From assembly GCF_003945595.2 (NCBI RefSeq), contig NW_024104329.1, positions 1,077,115-1,141,114 on the forward strand: a DNA stretch of 64,000 nucleotides, read 5' to 3'. Under the pieces are notes generated by a model. That model worked only from the letters and a program-made list of their open reading frames with translations. It was not told the DNA's origin and did no database searches. The first letter of the stretch is position 1. The number at the start of each line of letters is the position of its first letter. This DNA is from Pipra filicauda. Its lineage: Eukaryota > Chordata > Aves > Passeriformes > Pipridae. The position numbers were made by a program, and so were the translations under genes. Below, piece by piece: positions 24,946 through 35,900 of this stretch.

Positions 24946-26525
24946 GAATAAAATATTTTTGTACATTTTCTCAACTAGTATTGTTCTATCATTATCACAG
25001 AGGCTGGTATTTAAATTTCCCCTGAGTTCCCTGGCATCTACAAAGATCTGTCAAGTGTAACTTCTGGCCCTGCTTCCCAATTCAGCATTAACCCATGTAT
25101 GTTTGATCCTTCCAAACACTAGTTTTCCTAAAAGTAGTAATTTGCATTAATGATGCATCATTGTGCTCAGTCTTCCAGCACTGTAGATTGGCCCAGCTCC
25201 AGCTACTTCAGTGGAATGCCATGGATTTACCCCGCTGAAGGGTCAGCCTGTGTATTACAGGCTATGAGGACTATTAGGCTCATGTAGGGTGCAACACACC
25301 AGCAACCAAATTTACTACCCACAGCCATAAACTGGTTCAAGTGTTTCTTGAAGGAGTTAAGACACATGTAAAGATGACAAAAAATGAGCACAAGAAGCAA
25401 TGTCAAGATAGTGAGAAAAGAACGTGAGTGGATTTCATAAACACTGCCTACCTTTTCCTCTGGCACTCAGATTTTCTATTAAATCTTTACAACTCTAAGA
25501 TCTGAATGTTCTGGGAATAACCCACTGCAATGCATCAGATAATTGTTAAGCCATAATCATTTTAACTAAGAACATAGTATTTATGACAGCTCCACCATTT
25601 TCATTACAACTTTGGCAAACATGGAAAGCTTTTTACTCCTCATTTAACAGCTATTTTTGTCAAGGCCACGATCACTATTAATACAGTATTACAGCCTCTG
25701 GCTGAATTTTAATCAGAACTGTTCTCTCCTTCATTTCAGGCAGAAGAAAAGTGTTGTGACCTACCAGTTTGTCTGGCTGCTGCTGCTGCTGTGAGTGTAC
25801 AAAGGGCATCCATCTCTATCCAGAAAAGCAGCAAAAAGAAAGGGCATTCTGTCTGTGAAATTTAATTCCAGATTTTCTTTCAAGGCAGCAGGATATCTAA
25901 CCAGGTAAATGAATCTGGGGAAACCAAAAGACAGAAAATACGGCAATCCCTGACTAATGTTATACATCTGCTGTTGCAAAAAAAAGACCGGGTGTGTTTA
26001 TGTGGAATTCGAGGTGCTGCTGGAGCCCCTGTTGCTCTCTGTAATTTCCTATCTGCAACTGCCATTTGAACCATGTCTCTCAACCCAAAAATCCAGCTGA
26101 CAGGCAGAACACACAATTTTAAGATTTCCAGAATCTGAGCATGTTAACCACAGTAAAAACTTTAGTGTCAAGGTCAGCACCTCCAGTATCCCTGCTGGGG
26201 ACCCGTGACAACATATGCCTTTAGATCTGTGCAGTACACAAAAGGATGCTCCTGCATACAACAAAACTCAGAATTAAATATTTTTAAAGGAAGTAGGAAA
26301 GCCAGCTGGAACAGCAGTTGTTGATTTCTGCCTAGCTAGAAATTACTGATGACATTCATGGTTAAGGTATCAGATGAGTCATCTTTGTTTCAATCTGCCT
26401 CTCTTAATTACCTCATTCCCCTTCTCATGTTCTTCAGTGGCTCCTAGAAGCAACCTTCTAATAATATATCCATGGCTGATGTGCATACGTCTCTTCAGCC
26501 AGCCTAAGACACATGATGCAATAAT

Positions 26526-27035
26526 CATAGAATCATAGAATGGTTTGGTTTGGAAGGGACCTTAAAGATCATCTAATTCCAATCCCCTTGCCATGCGCAG
26601 GGACACCTTCCACTGACCAGGTTGCTCCAAGCCCTGTCCCACCTGGCCTTAGACACTTCCAGGGATGGGGCATCCACAACTTCTCTGGGCAACCTGTGTC
26701 AGTGCCTCACCACCCTCACAGCAAAGACTTTCTCCTGTCTAATCTAAACTTACTCTGTTTCAGTTTGAAACCATTCCCACTTGTCCTGTCACTACATGCT
26801 CTTGTAAAAAGTCCCTCTCCATTTTTCTTGTAGGTTCCCTTCAAGCACTGGAAGGTCACAATTAAGTCACCCTGAAGCCGCCTCTTCTCCAGGCTGAAAA
26901 AACCCAGTTCTCTCAGCCTTTCATTGTAGGAGAGTTGCTCCATCTCTCTAATCATCTTGGTACCCCTCCTCTGGACTCACTCCAACAGGTCCATGCCCTT
27001 CCTGTGCTGAGGACCCCAGAGCTGGATGCAGTACT
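26526..27035 (-). mobile_element. CR1 LINE 3' part, left half of an interrupted copy
   Basis: The left end AATCATAGAATCATAGAATG followed by GTTTGGTTTGGAAGGGACCT is the reverse complement of the CR1 3' terminus. Further right it keeps 'CTTCCAGGGATGGGGCATCC', 'CTGTGTCAGTGCCTCACCACCCTCACAG' and 'CTCCAACAGGTCCATGCCCTTCC'. It stops abruptly after 'GAGCTGGATGCAGTACT' at 27035. The same CR1 alignment resumes at 27691 with CCAGGTGGGGTCTCACCAGA. The two halves were one element before the solo LTR inserted between them. The copy is well preserved and so relatively young. Confidence 0.93.
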
Positions 27036-27685
27036 TGTAAGATCCCAAGTCTTGAGTTACAATATCACCAAGGGAGTTTTACTCTAATAAATATACAGAG
27101 CACCAAAAATTCACCCTTTGAATTATTAGAAGAGCACTCAGTTCTTTTAACACCTTAAGAGAGAGTCCAAAGGAGAAAAGCCACACGCGTTTTGTCAGAG
27201 GGTACTTTTACTGGTAAATGTTAGGAAATAAGTGATCTTTGCAAAAGGTTAAAGGGTAACATACAACCAAAACAAAGCAGTCCACAAACCACTGACTCAG
27301 CACATACTAACACATACAACCTAGCAAAATCCAGCCCATTCAGTCCCAAGTTACCCAAAATATTAAGAAAGGAGATTACGAGAAGAAGGAGAAGTAGAGA
27401 AAAAGAGAAAATTACATACCTACCACTAGAGACCTGTGAGAATGCAGCTTCCACGTGGCCATGTGGTAGGTCTTGAATGGCCTGGACAGTACATGTTCCT
27501 GGTTTTACTGCTTTGGCCCCCAGCTGCTCCAGGGCTGCTCCAGGAGTCTCACAGGGGCTGAGATATGGGTTAGGGTATCACCTCACCTCTGTGAAGTTCA
27601 ACCTTTTCCCTCCTCCTCACCACTCCCCCACTCCAACTTGAGTTGGTTCGACCCGATAATTAATGTTATAATCCAGTGTCTCACA
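27036..27685 (-). mobile_element. Solo LTR of an endogenous retrovirus (ERVL-like) inserted in CR1
   Basis: This 650-bp block splits one CR1 copy, which fixes its edges. On the plus strand it runs from TGTAAGATCC to GTGTCTCACA, so it has terminal TGT...ACA inverted ends as LTRs do. The flanks GTACT (27031-27035) and CCACT (27686-27690) could be a decayed 5-bp target duplication, with 3 of 5 matching. Minus orientation is inferred from an AGTAAA signal-like site about 170 bp from that strand's 3' end and from general resemblance to bird ERVL LTRs. No internal retroviral gene is present. It must be younger than the CR1 it interrupts. Confidence 0.7.
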
Positions 27686-27850
27686 CCACTCCAGGTGGGG
27701 TCTCACCAGATCAGAGTAGAGGGGCAGAATCACCTCCCTCAATCTGCTGGCCACGCTGCTTTGGACGCAGCCCAGGATATGGTTGGCTTTTTGGGTTGCA
27801 AGTGCACATTGCCAGCTCGTGTCCATCCACCATCAATAATGCTCCGTGCA
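27686..27850 (-). mobile_element. CR1 LINE, right half of the interrupted copy
   Basis: The CR1 sequence continues directly after the LTR with CCAGGTGGGGTCTCACCAGA, GGGGCAGAATCACCTCCCTC, 'CTGCTTTGGACGCAGCCCAGGATATGGTTGG' and 'GTTGCAAGTGCACATTGCCAGCTCGTGTCCA'. Similarity fades after about 27835, where the original 5' truncation point probably lies. Confidence 0.88.
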
Positions 27851-28699
27851 CCTTCAACTCCTGCTAAGCTGGTCCAGGTTAAGCACAATTTAGCTAACAG
27901 ATTTCCATTCCAGCCTACTGCCACCTCACATCCACCTCCAAACATGGAACACAAATCTTATCTAACTTGTGGAGGTGGACAGGCTTCTTGCTCTGCAAAC
28001 ATCACAGCAGCAGGGGCTGTCTAATAGGAACATGTGAAGAACCAGCTCCACAGAAGATAAGCTTCCCATTTCTTTATTCCCACAAACAATAAAAACCACT
28101 GATAAAGCAGAGAAAGATGATCAGAGTTCTGTATGAAATACAACCTGGTATGTAATTAGCAATGCAAGAGAAAGCATTCAAAACCAAATGTAATTCAAAT
28201 CAGCTCAGCCATCTCCAGCAAGAGCTACACAGAGCAAGGCCTGGTCTTCTTTTCAGCCTAGATGATTCAAGGTTTTCCATGTTTCTGGAAGTGCAAATTT
28301 CTCTTGACAGCCATAAATTCATTTAAAGAGTGATGACAATTGAAGAAACGTAACCTGTCACATTGCAGGGTTTTATTTTACTCGATAATACATTGATATA
28401 TATACACACACAAGAATGAAAAGCATATTTTGACATTTAAACCATCCTAGCTTGTCTGTGCCACAAAGCCCAAGCTGTCAGGAGAAATGTGGGAGTGCTG
28501 CAAAGTTTTTAGATAACAACAACTTCTAATTAAGTGATGAAGTTTAATTTTTACCAAATTAGAGATGCACAGCTTCTCTCACACAAACACAAATATGAAA
28601 AACATTTGGCTAACACTCAGTTTTCCAGCCAGTCACTTCCCCAAAGCTACAACTTTGACTGCTGTAGGCTTTTCCTCTCCAGAACAACAGTCCTCTTTG
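27851..28699. other. Nothing recognised
   Basis: Unique-looking sequence between the interrupted CR1 and the MIR, with a short TATA/CACA-rich patch near 28390. Confidence 0.6.
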
Positions 28700-28870
28700 G
28701 AGGCAAAAGCACCAGTTTGAGATTCAGATGATTATGATTCAAACCCTGGCTCTGACACAAGCCACTTCTCTAACTCTGGGTAAATCATTTAACTGACACT
28801 TACTGTGCTTCCAATATAATCTGTAAAGTCAGGATAATCCTATTTCTTTTTCTTACAATTTGTGAATAGG
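28700..28870 (+). mobile_element. MIR SINE
   Basis: The MIR order is clear on the plus strand. A tRNA-related box, GATTCAAACCCTGGCTCTGA, is at about 28736. 'CACTTCTCTAACTCTGGGTAAATCATTTAACTGACAC' corresponds to the core 'TGTGACCTTGGGCAAGTCACTTAACC'. 'ATCTGTAAAGTCAGGATAATCCTA' corresponds to 'ATCTGTAAAATGGGGATAATAATA'. This is the best preserved MIR in the window. Confidence 0.72.
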
Positions 28871-29506
28871 ATAGGATAGCTCGGATACCAGAAATGATCT
28901 TGGGCAGCACACAGCTCCTCAGAGGGTCATTTCACCATCCACAAAGAGTAACTGACACTTTATGAAGCGGCTTGCACTTTTATGGATGTCTAGTGACGCT
29001 CATTCTCCTTACCTGCTAAGATAACCATCATGAATGGATGGTTCTAATCTTAAGAATTATCAGTGTGCAAATCCATAACCCTACCAAACTTGTAGGAAAC
29101 TTCCGTAGGAGGAAACTGTGAACCTTTCTTTCAAGATACATTCTCCAAGGATACATGAGGGAGGAGGAACATGGTTCTGCAATATGGATAAGAAACTGTG
29201 CACTACAACCATATTTCTTTAATTGGAAGCAAGACATATGTGTCTCATGACAGAATGATACGAGGAACATTTGAAGAGCACCAAGATAATCCCATGTCTT
29301 TACAGTTGCAAGAACATAATGGCTGGCAAGGGTAGTTATCACTTGCCTGTCTCCCACAGAGAGCACCTTCAGGACCCTGCACAGCTATGGACCATTCCAG
29401 TCCCTGCAATGGAAAGAGAGACACACCACTAGTTGCAGTGGTAAGTGACTATTCATGTCAGCTAATGTCACCTCCAGTACCAGCTTAGTTAACGGAGGAT
29501 GTAAAA
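28871..29506. other. Nothing recognised
   Basis: A 112-codon minus-strand frame (29028-29366) has no recognisable motif and no splice context. Treated as chance. Confidence 0.6.
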
Positions 29507-29910
29507 ACAATCTCCTATGAGGAGAGGTTGAAGGAGCTGGGGTTTTTTAGCCTGAAGAAGAGGAGGTTCAGGGGAGACCTCATCACTCTACAACTCCCTG
29601 AAAGAGGTTGTAGCCAGTTGGGGGTTGGTCTCTTCTCCCAGGCAACTATCAGTAAGACAAGAGGGCATGGTCTTAAGCTCTGCCAGGGGAGGTTTAGGTT
29701 AGATATTAGGAAGAAATTCTTCACAGAGAGGGTAATCAGGCATTGGAATGGGCTGCCCAGAGAAGTGGTGGATTCTCCATCCCTGGAGGTTTTTAAGATG
29801 AGACTGGATGTGGCACTCAGTGCCATGGTCTAGTAACCACGGCGGTGTTAGATCAAGGGTTGAATTTGATGATCTCAGAGGTCCCTTCCAACCTGACTGA
29901 TTCTATGAAT
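29507..29910 (+). mobile_element. CR1 LINE 3' end, sense orientation
   Basis: It begins with CTCCTATGAGGAGAGGTTGA and keeps 'AGGAGGTTCAGGGGAGACCTCATC', 'GGAGGTTTAGGTTAGATATTAGGAAGAAATTCTTCACAG' and 'TGGAATGGGCTGCCCAG'. It terminates at 'CCAACCTGACTGATTCTATGAAT'. The copy is 5' truncated, with no coding part. Open frames on both strands here are by-products of this repeat. Confidence 0.93.
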
Positions 29911-32900
29911 TTTTCAGGTTATTACTGTAGGATGGAGTAATGGGAGGGGGATGTAACTACAGGCATGTCCTCCTCCTCTCCCTTTTTCCTCTCCTTCTTT
30001 CCCAATGGCAGAGGAGACAGAAAAGTAGTTGCTCTCTCCCTTTGCTTTCTCTCCTTTCCTTACATCTTTTGTATCAGTTACCTCGAGAACAGCTGGTCAT
30101 ATAAATAAATAAGAGTGAGCTCAAAGCTGGTACAAAAAAGATTGATTTGACCTAGAAATGTTTTCAGAAATACTGTGTAAACAAAATGCCTGTGGAATGT
30201 ACCAGGGAAGAACAAAGACATAATGGCTTTTTCTCACAGGGACACCTACAAGGAAAACATTTGCTCTGCCCCCCTATCTCTTCTCTCATTCCAAAAACCA
30301 GCAGTGTGATGCACATTTAATACTAAAAGGGTGAACAAGTCATACTTTTCAGTCCCAAGAGATTGTCAGCATTCAGAATAAAGAAGGGTCACAACCACAC
30401 CAAATGCATGGTTACTGGGAGATTGCTTACCTGACATAAAGGAAAAGAAATTTTCTCCAAAGCAGTTCCTTCCATAAATTTAGACAGACATTGTCAACTT
30501 CTGCAGTCTCAACCACAAAATACAGAATTTTAGTCACAGAGGATTCTGTGAGGTGGTTGGGGTTTTTTTAAGGATGATATTTACTGATACTTACACCTGA
30601 TAGTGTTACAAAAATAGTTTGGGTTTCAAGCCACAGTATGAGAGAGGTGCAGGGATTAGGGTTTTAAATGCATGTTTCAGTACTTGCAATAAACTGACTC
30701 CTGAATTAGATGGCTCACAAGGTTTCGGATGTTGGCAAAAACCCCCTAAAGGAATTAAACAGCACTATAGGAAATTAATCTCTCAGTTGTTCTGCTATGT
30801 GTCTAAAGGCACCACGAGGCTGTAGTAAGTCCTTGATTCTTCATTAACTTCCCATTTGCAGCAACTTGGCACCTTAACTATGCACATACAAATATTTGTG
30901 GGCCATGTGGTAAACTGGGTCACTTAAAGATCAAAAGACTTGCTGCCACATTTCTGCCTCTCCATCATTTTTATGTTCAAGTTTCATGGTGTAGCCCCAG
31001 TTATTTACCATTTTACCATGCAAATGGTAAAGCAGCAAAACACACTGTAGGGTAGGTTAAGTTCTCGGGTTGGCCTCTTTGCCCATACGGCTATTTGTCA
31101 CAGCTTTTAGAATTCAGAGTTGTCTGAAGCCACCTGGATACAGTGACACTTTTGTAAATCAGGAGTCACAGGCTAACCTGCAGACAGTGATTTTATCCTA
31201 TGGAAACCATATGACATTTTCAGGAGAGGTGATTTTTAACTCACAAACTCTGCAGCCTGAGAAAATAAAGCTTAGAAAAGGTCTGGACAGTTATGGCAGT
31301 GTGTTGAGAAGTCTCCCCTTGTCTCTCTTTTAAGCTAGCAGAAAGCAACAAAGCTTTCTTGTCAGCCTTGGGTTGTCTCATTGCGAATTAGAAAAGAGAA
31401 GCAAGACAAAATACGCATGGAGGGATGGGGGGGATTTGTTTTTACAATGGCTTTTGTTCCATGCAGCAATATGGAAATGCAAGATAAGGGTTTCTGTTAC
31501 CCAGAGTATGCTGCACTCGAAGCACAAGTGTAAGTCCCACTCCTGCTAACAGGTGCTGAGCCTGGCAAGAGCCAAACAGAGTCAGTGCATTTTCACAGAG
31601 GTGTTTACAGACAGGAAACACTTGCTATCTGCTTGTCTTCAGGGACAGTCCACTGCAGCATTCACTTGAACAAAGTAAAATGGAACAGAAACACAGGTGC
31701 TAATTAGCTGGAACCATTTACATTATACCATCATTCAACAAGTCCCCACCTGTATCAGTATTAATGCAATGTCTCAGTAGGCTCACCTGAACACGGCAAG
31801 CTGACTGCATTAAGAGGTGATGAAAATTTTGGCTAAATCTATGGAAAACGCACTTTAAAAAGGACCACAGCAGCAAAATAAGTAAACTAATTTATACTAG
31901 TGATACTGCACAAGAGAGTGCAAAACTGGCTGAGAAGAAGCAGGAGTCTGTGTCTCCTGGGACACAGGACAAGCATTCTCAGCTAAGGCACAAACGTGTG
32001 CCTAAAGATACCAGAAAGGCATGGAATAATTCTTGGATGATTAAGAGCTTCATGTGGCATTTGCAGCAGCTCAGTCTGTCCCATGCAATATTTGATGCGT
32101 GACATCAGGAAGACACTGCTCTGACCCTACTTTAAGCCCTCAGGATTTCATGGACATGTCCATCATGCCTTCCAAATGCCAGAATAAACATCTTTCAAAT
32201 AGCCCCCAGAGTTAGATATACATTGACTTAAACAGATCACAAAAAATAATCAATCTTAAAGGGCCAAATTCTCATTAAATGTACATTGTAGACCACAGTG
32301 TTACATGATTAGTCCAATGTGACTGTCTCAATTATAGTTCAAGTCATTAATTTTCTTGTTCAAGGGATCATTGATCGATGAATGACAAACGTCTCCTGCT
32401 ATAACTAACTCTGTTTATAGAGATGATCTCACTGATCATGGACCTCCCCTGCAACCAAACTTCTCTCCTTGTAGCTCTTCTTTTCATAATACAAATAAAC
32501 TTCAAATCTGTTTTGGCCCCTCCCATCTTGAGAAACCCATGCCAAAACACATTTGCCAGTCTGAGATCACTACAGTAATTATCTAGAATTTTTTTCAAGA
32601 AAACACGGTCTACAAACATCTGGTTTATGCTCTTACTGTCCGTGGGAATTACTTCTAACAATAACTTTACAACTTCTTAGTTAAGATCTTCAGTAGCTTT
32701 GGCCATGCTCCTGCTATTGTGCTGTTTCTTTCCGCAGTGTCAGAGATAGCATGCCCTGAATCCTCCTCCTGATTCCCTGAGTGTTCCCTCAGTGTGTCCC
32801 CTACTGAACTTTCCTCATGCTTCACACCTCTGTTTCCTTCTGTAGTTCCACTGGCCTCTATCCTTTTTGTTCCTTCTCTTTCACTTCCACATTTCCTCTC

Positions 32901-35900
32901 ATTGGCAAACACAAATTCAGCTTGCTTGATGACTTACAAAATGCCACACTTTCTGTTCAAATGGGAATCTCAGCTTCTTTTCTTATATTTTTATGTGTAT
33001 ATTTAGCAATTACCACAAACTCACCATGGCTAAAGCAGGTAACTTAATTTTTTTCCCAAGACTCTCCTGCCCATTATCCTCTTCCCTCATGAATTGTGAA
33101 GAATAACCATCTTCCTGTTGCATCAGCCCATAACTTTATTATCACCTTCATCTTGGAGTTTGCTCTTGACTCTTGTATCTTGTATCTAAGCTGTACCTTA
33201 GCCCAGCAGAGGGTTTCCACACAGTGTCGCTAATAGGCCATCCATAGCATCCTGTCATCTGCAGAGATAAAACTCCCTTGACAGATTCAATCTTGTTCCA
33301 CAGCTATTTATCCAAAGTGCTGCTTTAAAGGCCATTTTCCTAGACCATCCCTTTGGCAATGTTATTACTTTTATGCAAGCCTCTGCTCATTTCCTTCCCT
33401 CTTTCACATCAGTAATAAGTTGTGTATAGTTCCTAAGTTTCCACAGTTTACCCAAAAGTCACACCTCTTCTTCAATATCAAAAGATCAATTTTTACCTCT
33501 GTTGCAGCCCTGGGGATTTTATCAGCTCTAGTCCAGAGTTTGAAAGTGTTTTATGCCCTGTGGGTGGCTTTTAGCTCCACTGAAGTCTGTGGAATGAGGG
33601 GCCAGGATTTTATCTTATAAATAATTTCTGAAATCAGTGAAATTATTTGCTGTATGTAAAGTTAAGCATGTGCCTCAGGCAAGGTCTACTTCAGAAATGG
33701 TTTGCTGGTATCATTATGCAATTACAACCCATCTTGGCACAACCGAAGCTGCTAATGCTATCACAGCCACAGCCTATAGCAATGACATTGTCTTTTGCTG
33801 GTATGATTTATATGGGTATGTTGAATTAAAAAAAGAAAAAGTCAAACAATTATTTCAGGAAAAGCATTTCTCACAATTGAAATGCATTAGTTAAGGCAGC
33901 CATTAGCATGGAAAAGCTCTAATAAACAAGAAAACAAACAAATCACAACAAAACTAATCCCAGAAACCTTTCTGACATAACCTTGTCTAAGATTTTTCTA
34001 GGACTGGGACATGGGGATGAAAAAACCAGCCAAATTATAAAATCTAATCCAAACATATATGTGTATGATCCATATGAGTATGCAAATACATAGGGATCAC
34101 TTTAAAAAATATGTAGTTTTTCTTGAAAAGTAGGTACTTCTACTATTGAATTTGAAAAATTGACAGTCCAAGGAATAAAAAAACCAAAAACATTAGGCTT
34201 CAGTGTAGAATGTGATTTTTCACACTGTTGCAGAATTACATGTAAATCAGGACATTAAAAGATACATCTGGGATTAAAGGACTGCTTAGACATGACATCA
34301 TTGTTTGGCTTCTCCAGAGACTATCTGGAAGAGTGATGATATCACTTAATGCTTATTGCCAGAATTACTCTTACAGATAGAGACAGCATCAGCGATGGTA
34401 TATATGTAATGATGATCTAAAAGTGTCTAATCCATCAGTCAGACACTAACATTAGATCTCTATAATGCCAATGACACAAAAAGAAGCCACAGTGATTTTA
34501 TAGTAATGTTAAAAGTCTTAAATACAAAATAGCGTTACTGATGGACCAAAAATACCAAATTTCATGCTCACACTAAAAGTTTAGCTCTGAGATGGTAAGT
34601 ACGAAGGACTGCTATGCTTTTTTCCATCATGTTATACTTATTTTACAGCACTGCATTGTTACTGATGGCATTAGAATTATGTTAGTATAAACTTTTATAA
34701 CATACTAAAAGGATGGGAATATATTTCTTTTTCCTGGCTTAACTAAGAAATCGTTGGCAGACATTTTTGCAGCTGCTTTTAAAAATCAGAGCTCCTGTTT
34801 AAAAGCACTTCCTCTGCCTACTAAAATCTTCGGTCTGCACATAAACCAGGGTAGCTGTTGCACTGGGAAGAAACATTTTGCATCATTACGTACACGCCAG
34901 TAGTAAGGGCAGAGAAACTACAGAATGATGATTTCTCTGAAACCAAAAGCATTGCTGGTACACTCTTCCAAGGAGCAGAAATCTGAGGTTTCTGAATGTG
35001 AGACAATAATATAAGTAAATGTAGATCAGCATCTCCTAAGGAATGATAGCACATTCACAGCATTTGATGTTTTTAAGGGACATGAGACATGAGTGGCAAA
35101 CTGTGTGTGTATTTCTATAGCACTGCTTTTTCGAGGGGCTTTGCAGTTACTTACAGTCTGATATTTATCTTATTGCTATAGGGAAGTTCTATTTAATGTT
35201 AAAGCTGTTTTGTTCTACTTTAATAGCAATTTTTATGTTCCTGAAAGGCTGGGAAATGCACATTTATGTTCACTTAATGCATATCTGTTTCTTTACCTAC
35301 CTTAATGGAAAGTTATCTGTTCTTCCACTCTTATTCCACAATTTATTGTAAATATTCAAGGCTTCAACAATTGCTATTCCCCTGTTAAAGTCCAACACAT
35401 ACAAAAGGAGGGTACTCTACCCCACAAGAGTCTAGGAATAACACTGTACACTTTATGGGACAATCTTACATTGCAGAAATTCACAAAGCTTTACAAAACC
35501 CATGAAGTTCCACAGATCTGTTTATTAACATTTTAAGACAGAAGAAAGGAGTTACAAATGACTCGAGGGAACAAGCCCTAGCTCTCAGCTTCTCAAGCAA
35601 TGGATCAGACCAGCTCCTAGAAATTATTAGCTCTATTTATTCTGCAAAGCCCAGTGCTGCTGCACATTAGAAAACCAAGAGGGATTTGCATGGCCTTGTG
35701 GACCATACACATTTTTAAGCCTCATGAAATTAAAGAACCTCCTTTATTTCACTGCAATTGCTTTATGTCTGCATAAAAACCATATCACTGAACATGCCTA
35801 TTCCTGGATTGGAAGTGCCCTAACAGCTGCAGACTGACACTCTTCCTCTAGAAGGCATGCTTAAGGTAGAAATCCTTTGAGATAAATAACCCAGCAGGGG

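Larger units (their letters stand above)
18191..26525. other. Long featureless AT-rich stretch
   Basis: Apart from a doubtful MIR fragment (24.85 kb), a TA repeat and a small direct repeat, nothing is recognised over 8 kb. No frame exceeds about 90 codons and none shows domain-like composition. This fits intronic or intergenic DNA. Confidence 0.65.

Noticed and set aside
27473..28024. 183-codon plus-strand open frame
   Set aside because: It runs across an LTR and the antisense strand of a CR1, so it is a by-product of repeats.
33540..33680. Phrases resembling an old amniote repeat (ACTGAAGTCTGTGGAATG, AAAGTTAAGCATGTG)
   Set aside because: I cannot name the family or find its boundaries; recorded only in the gap description.
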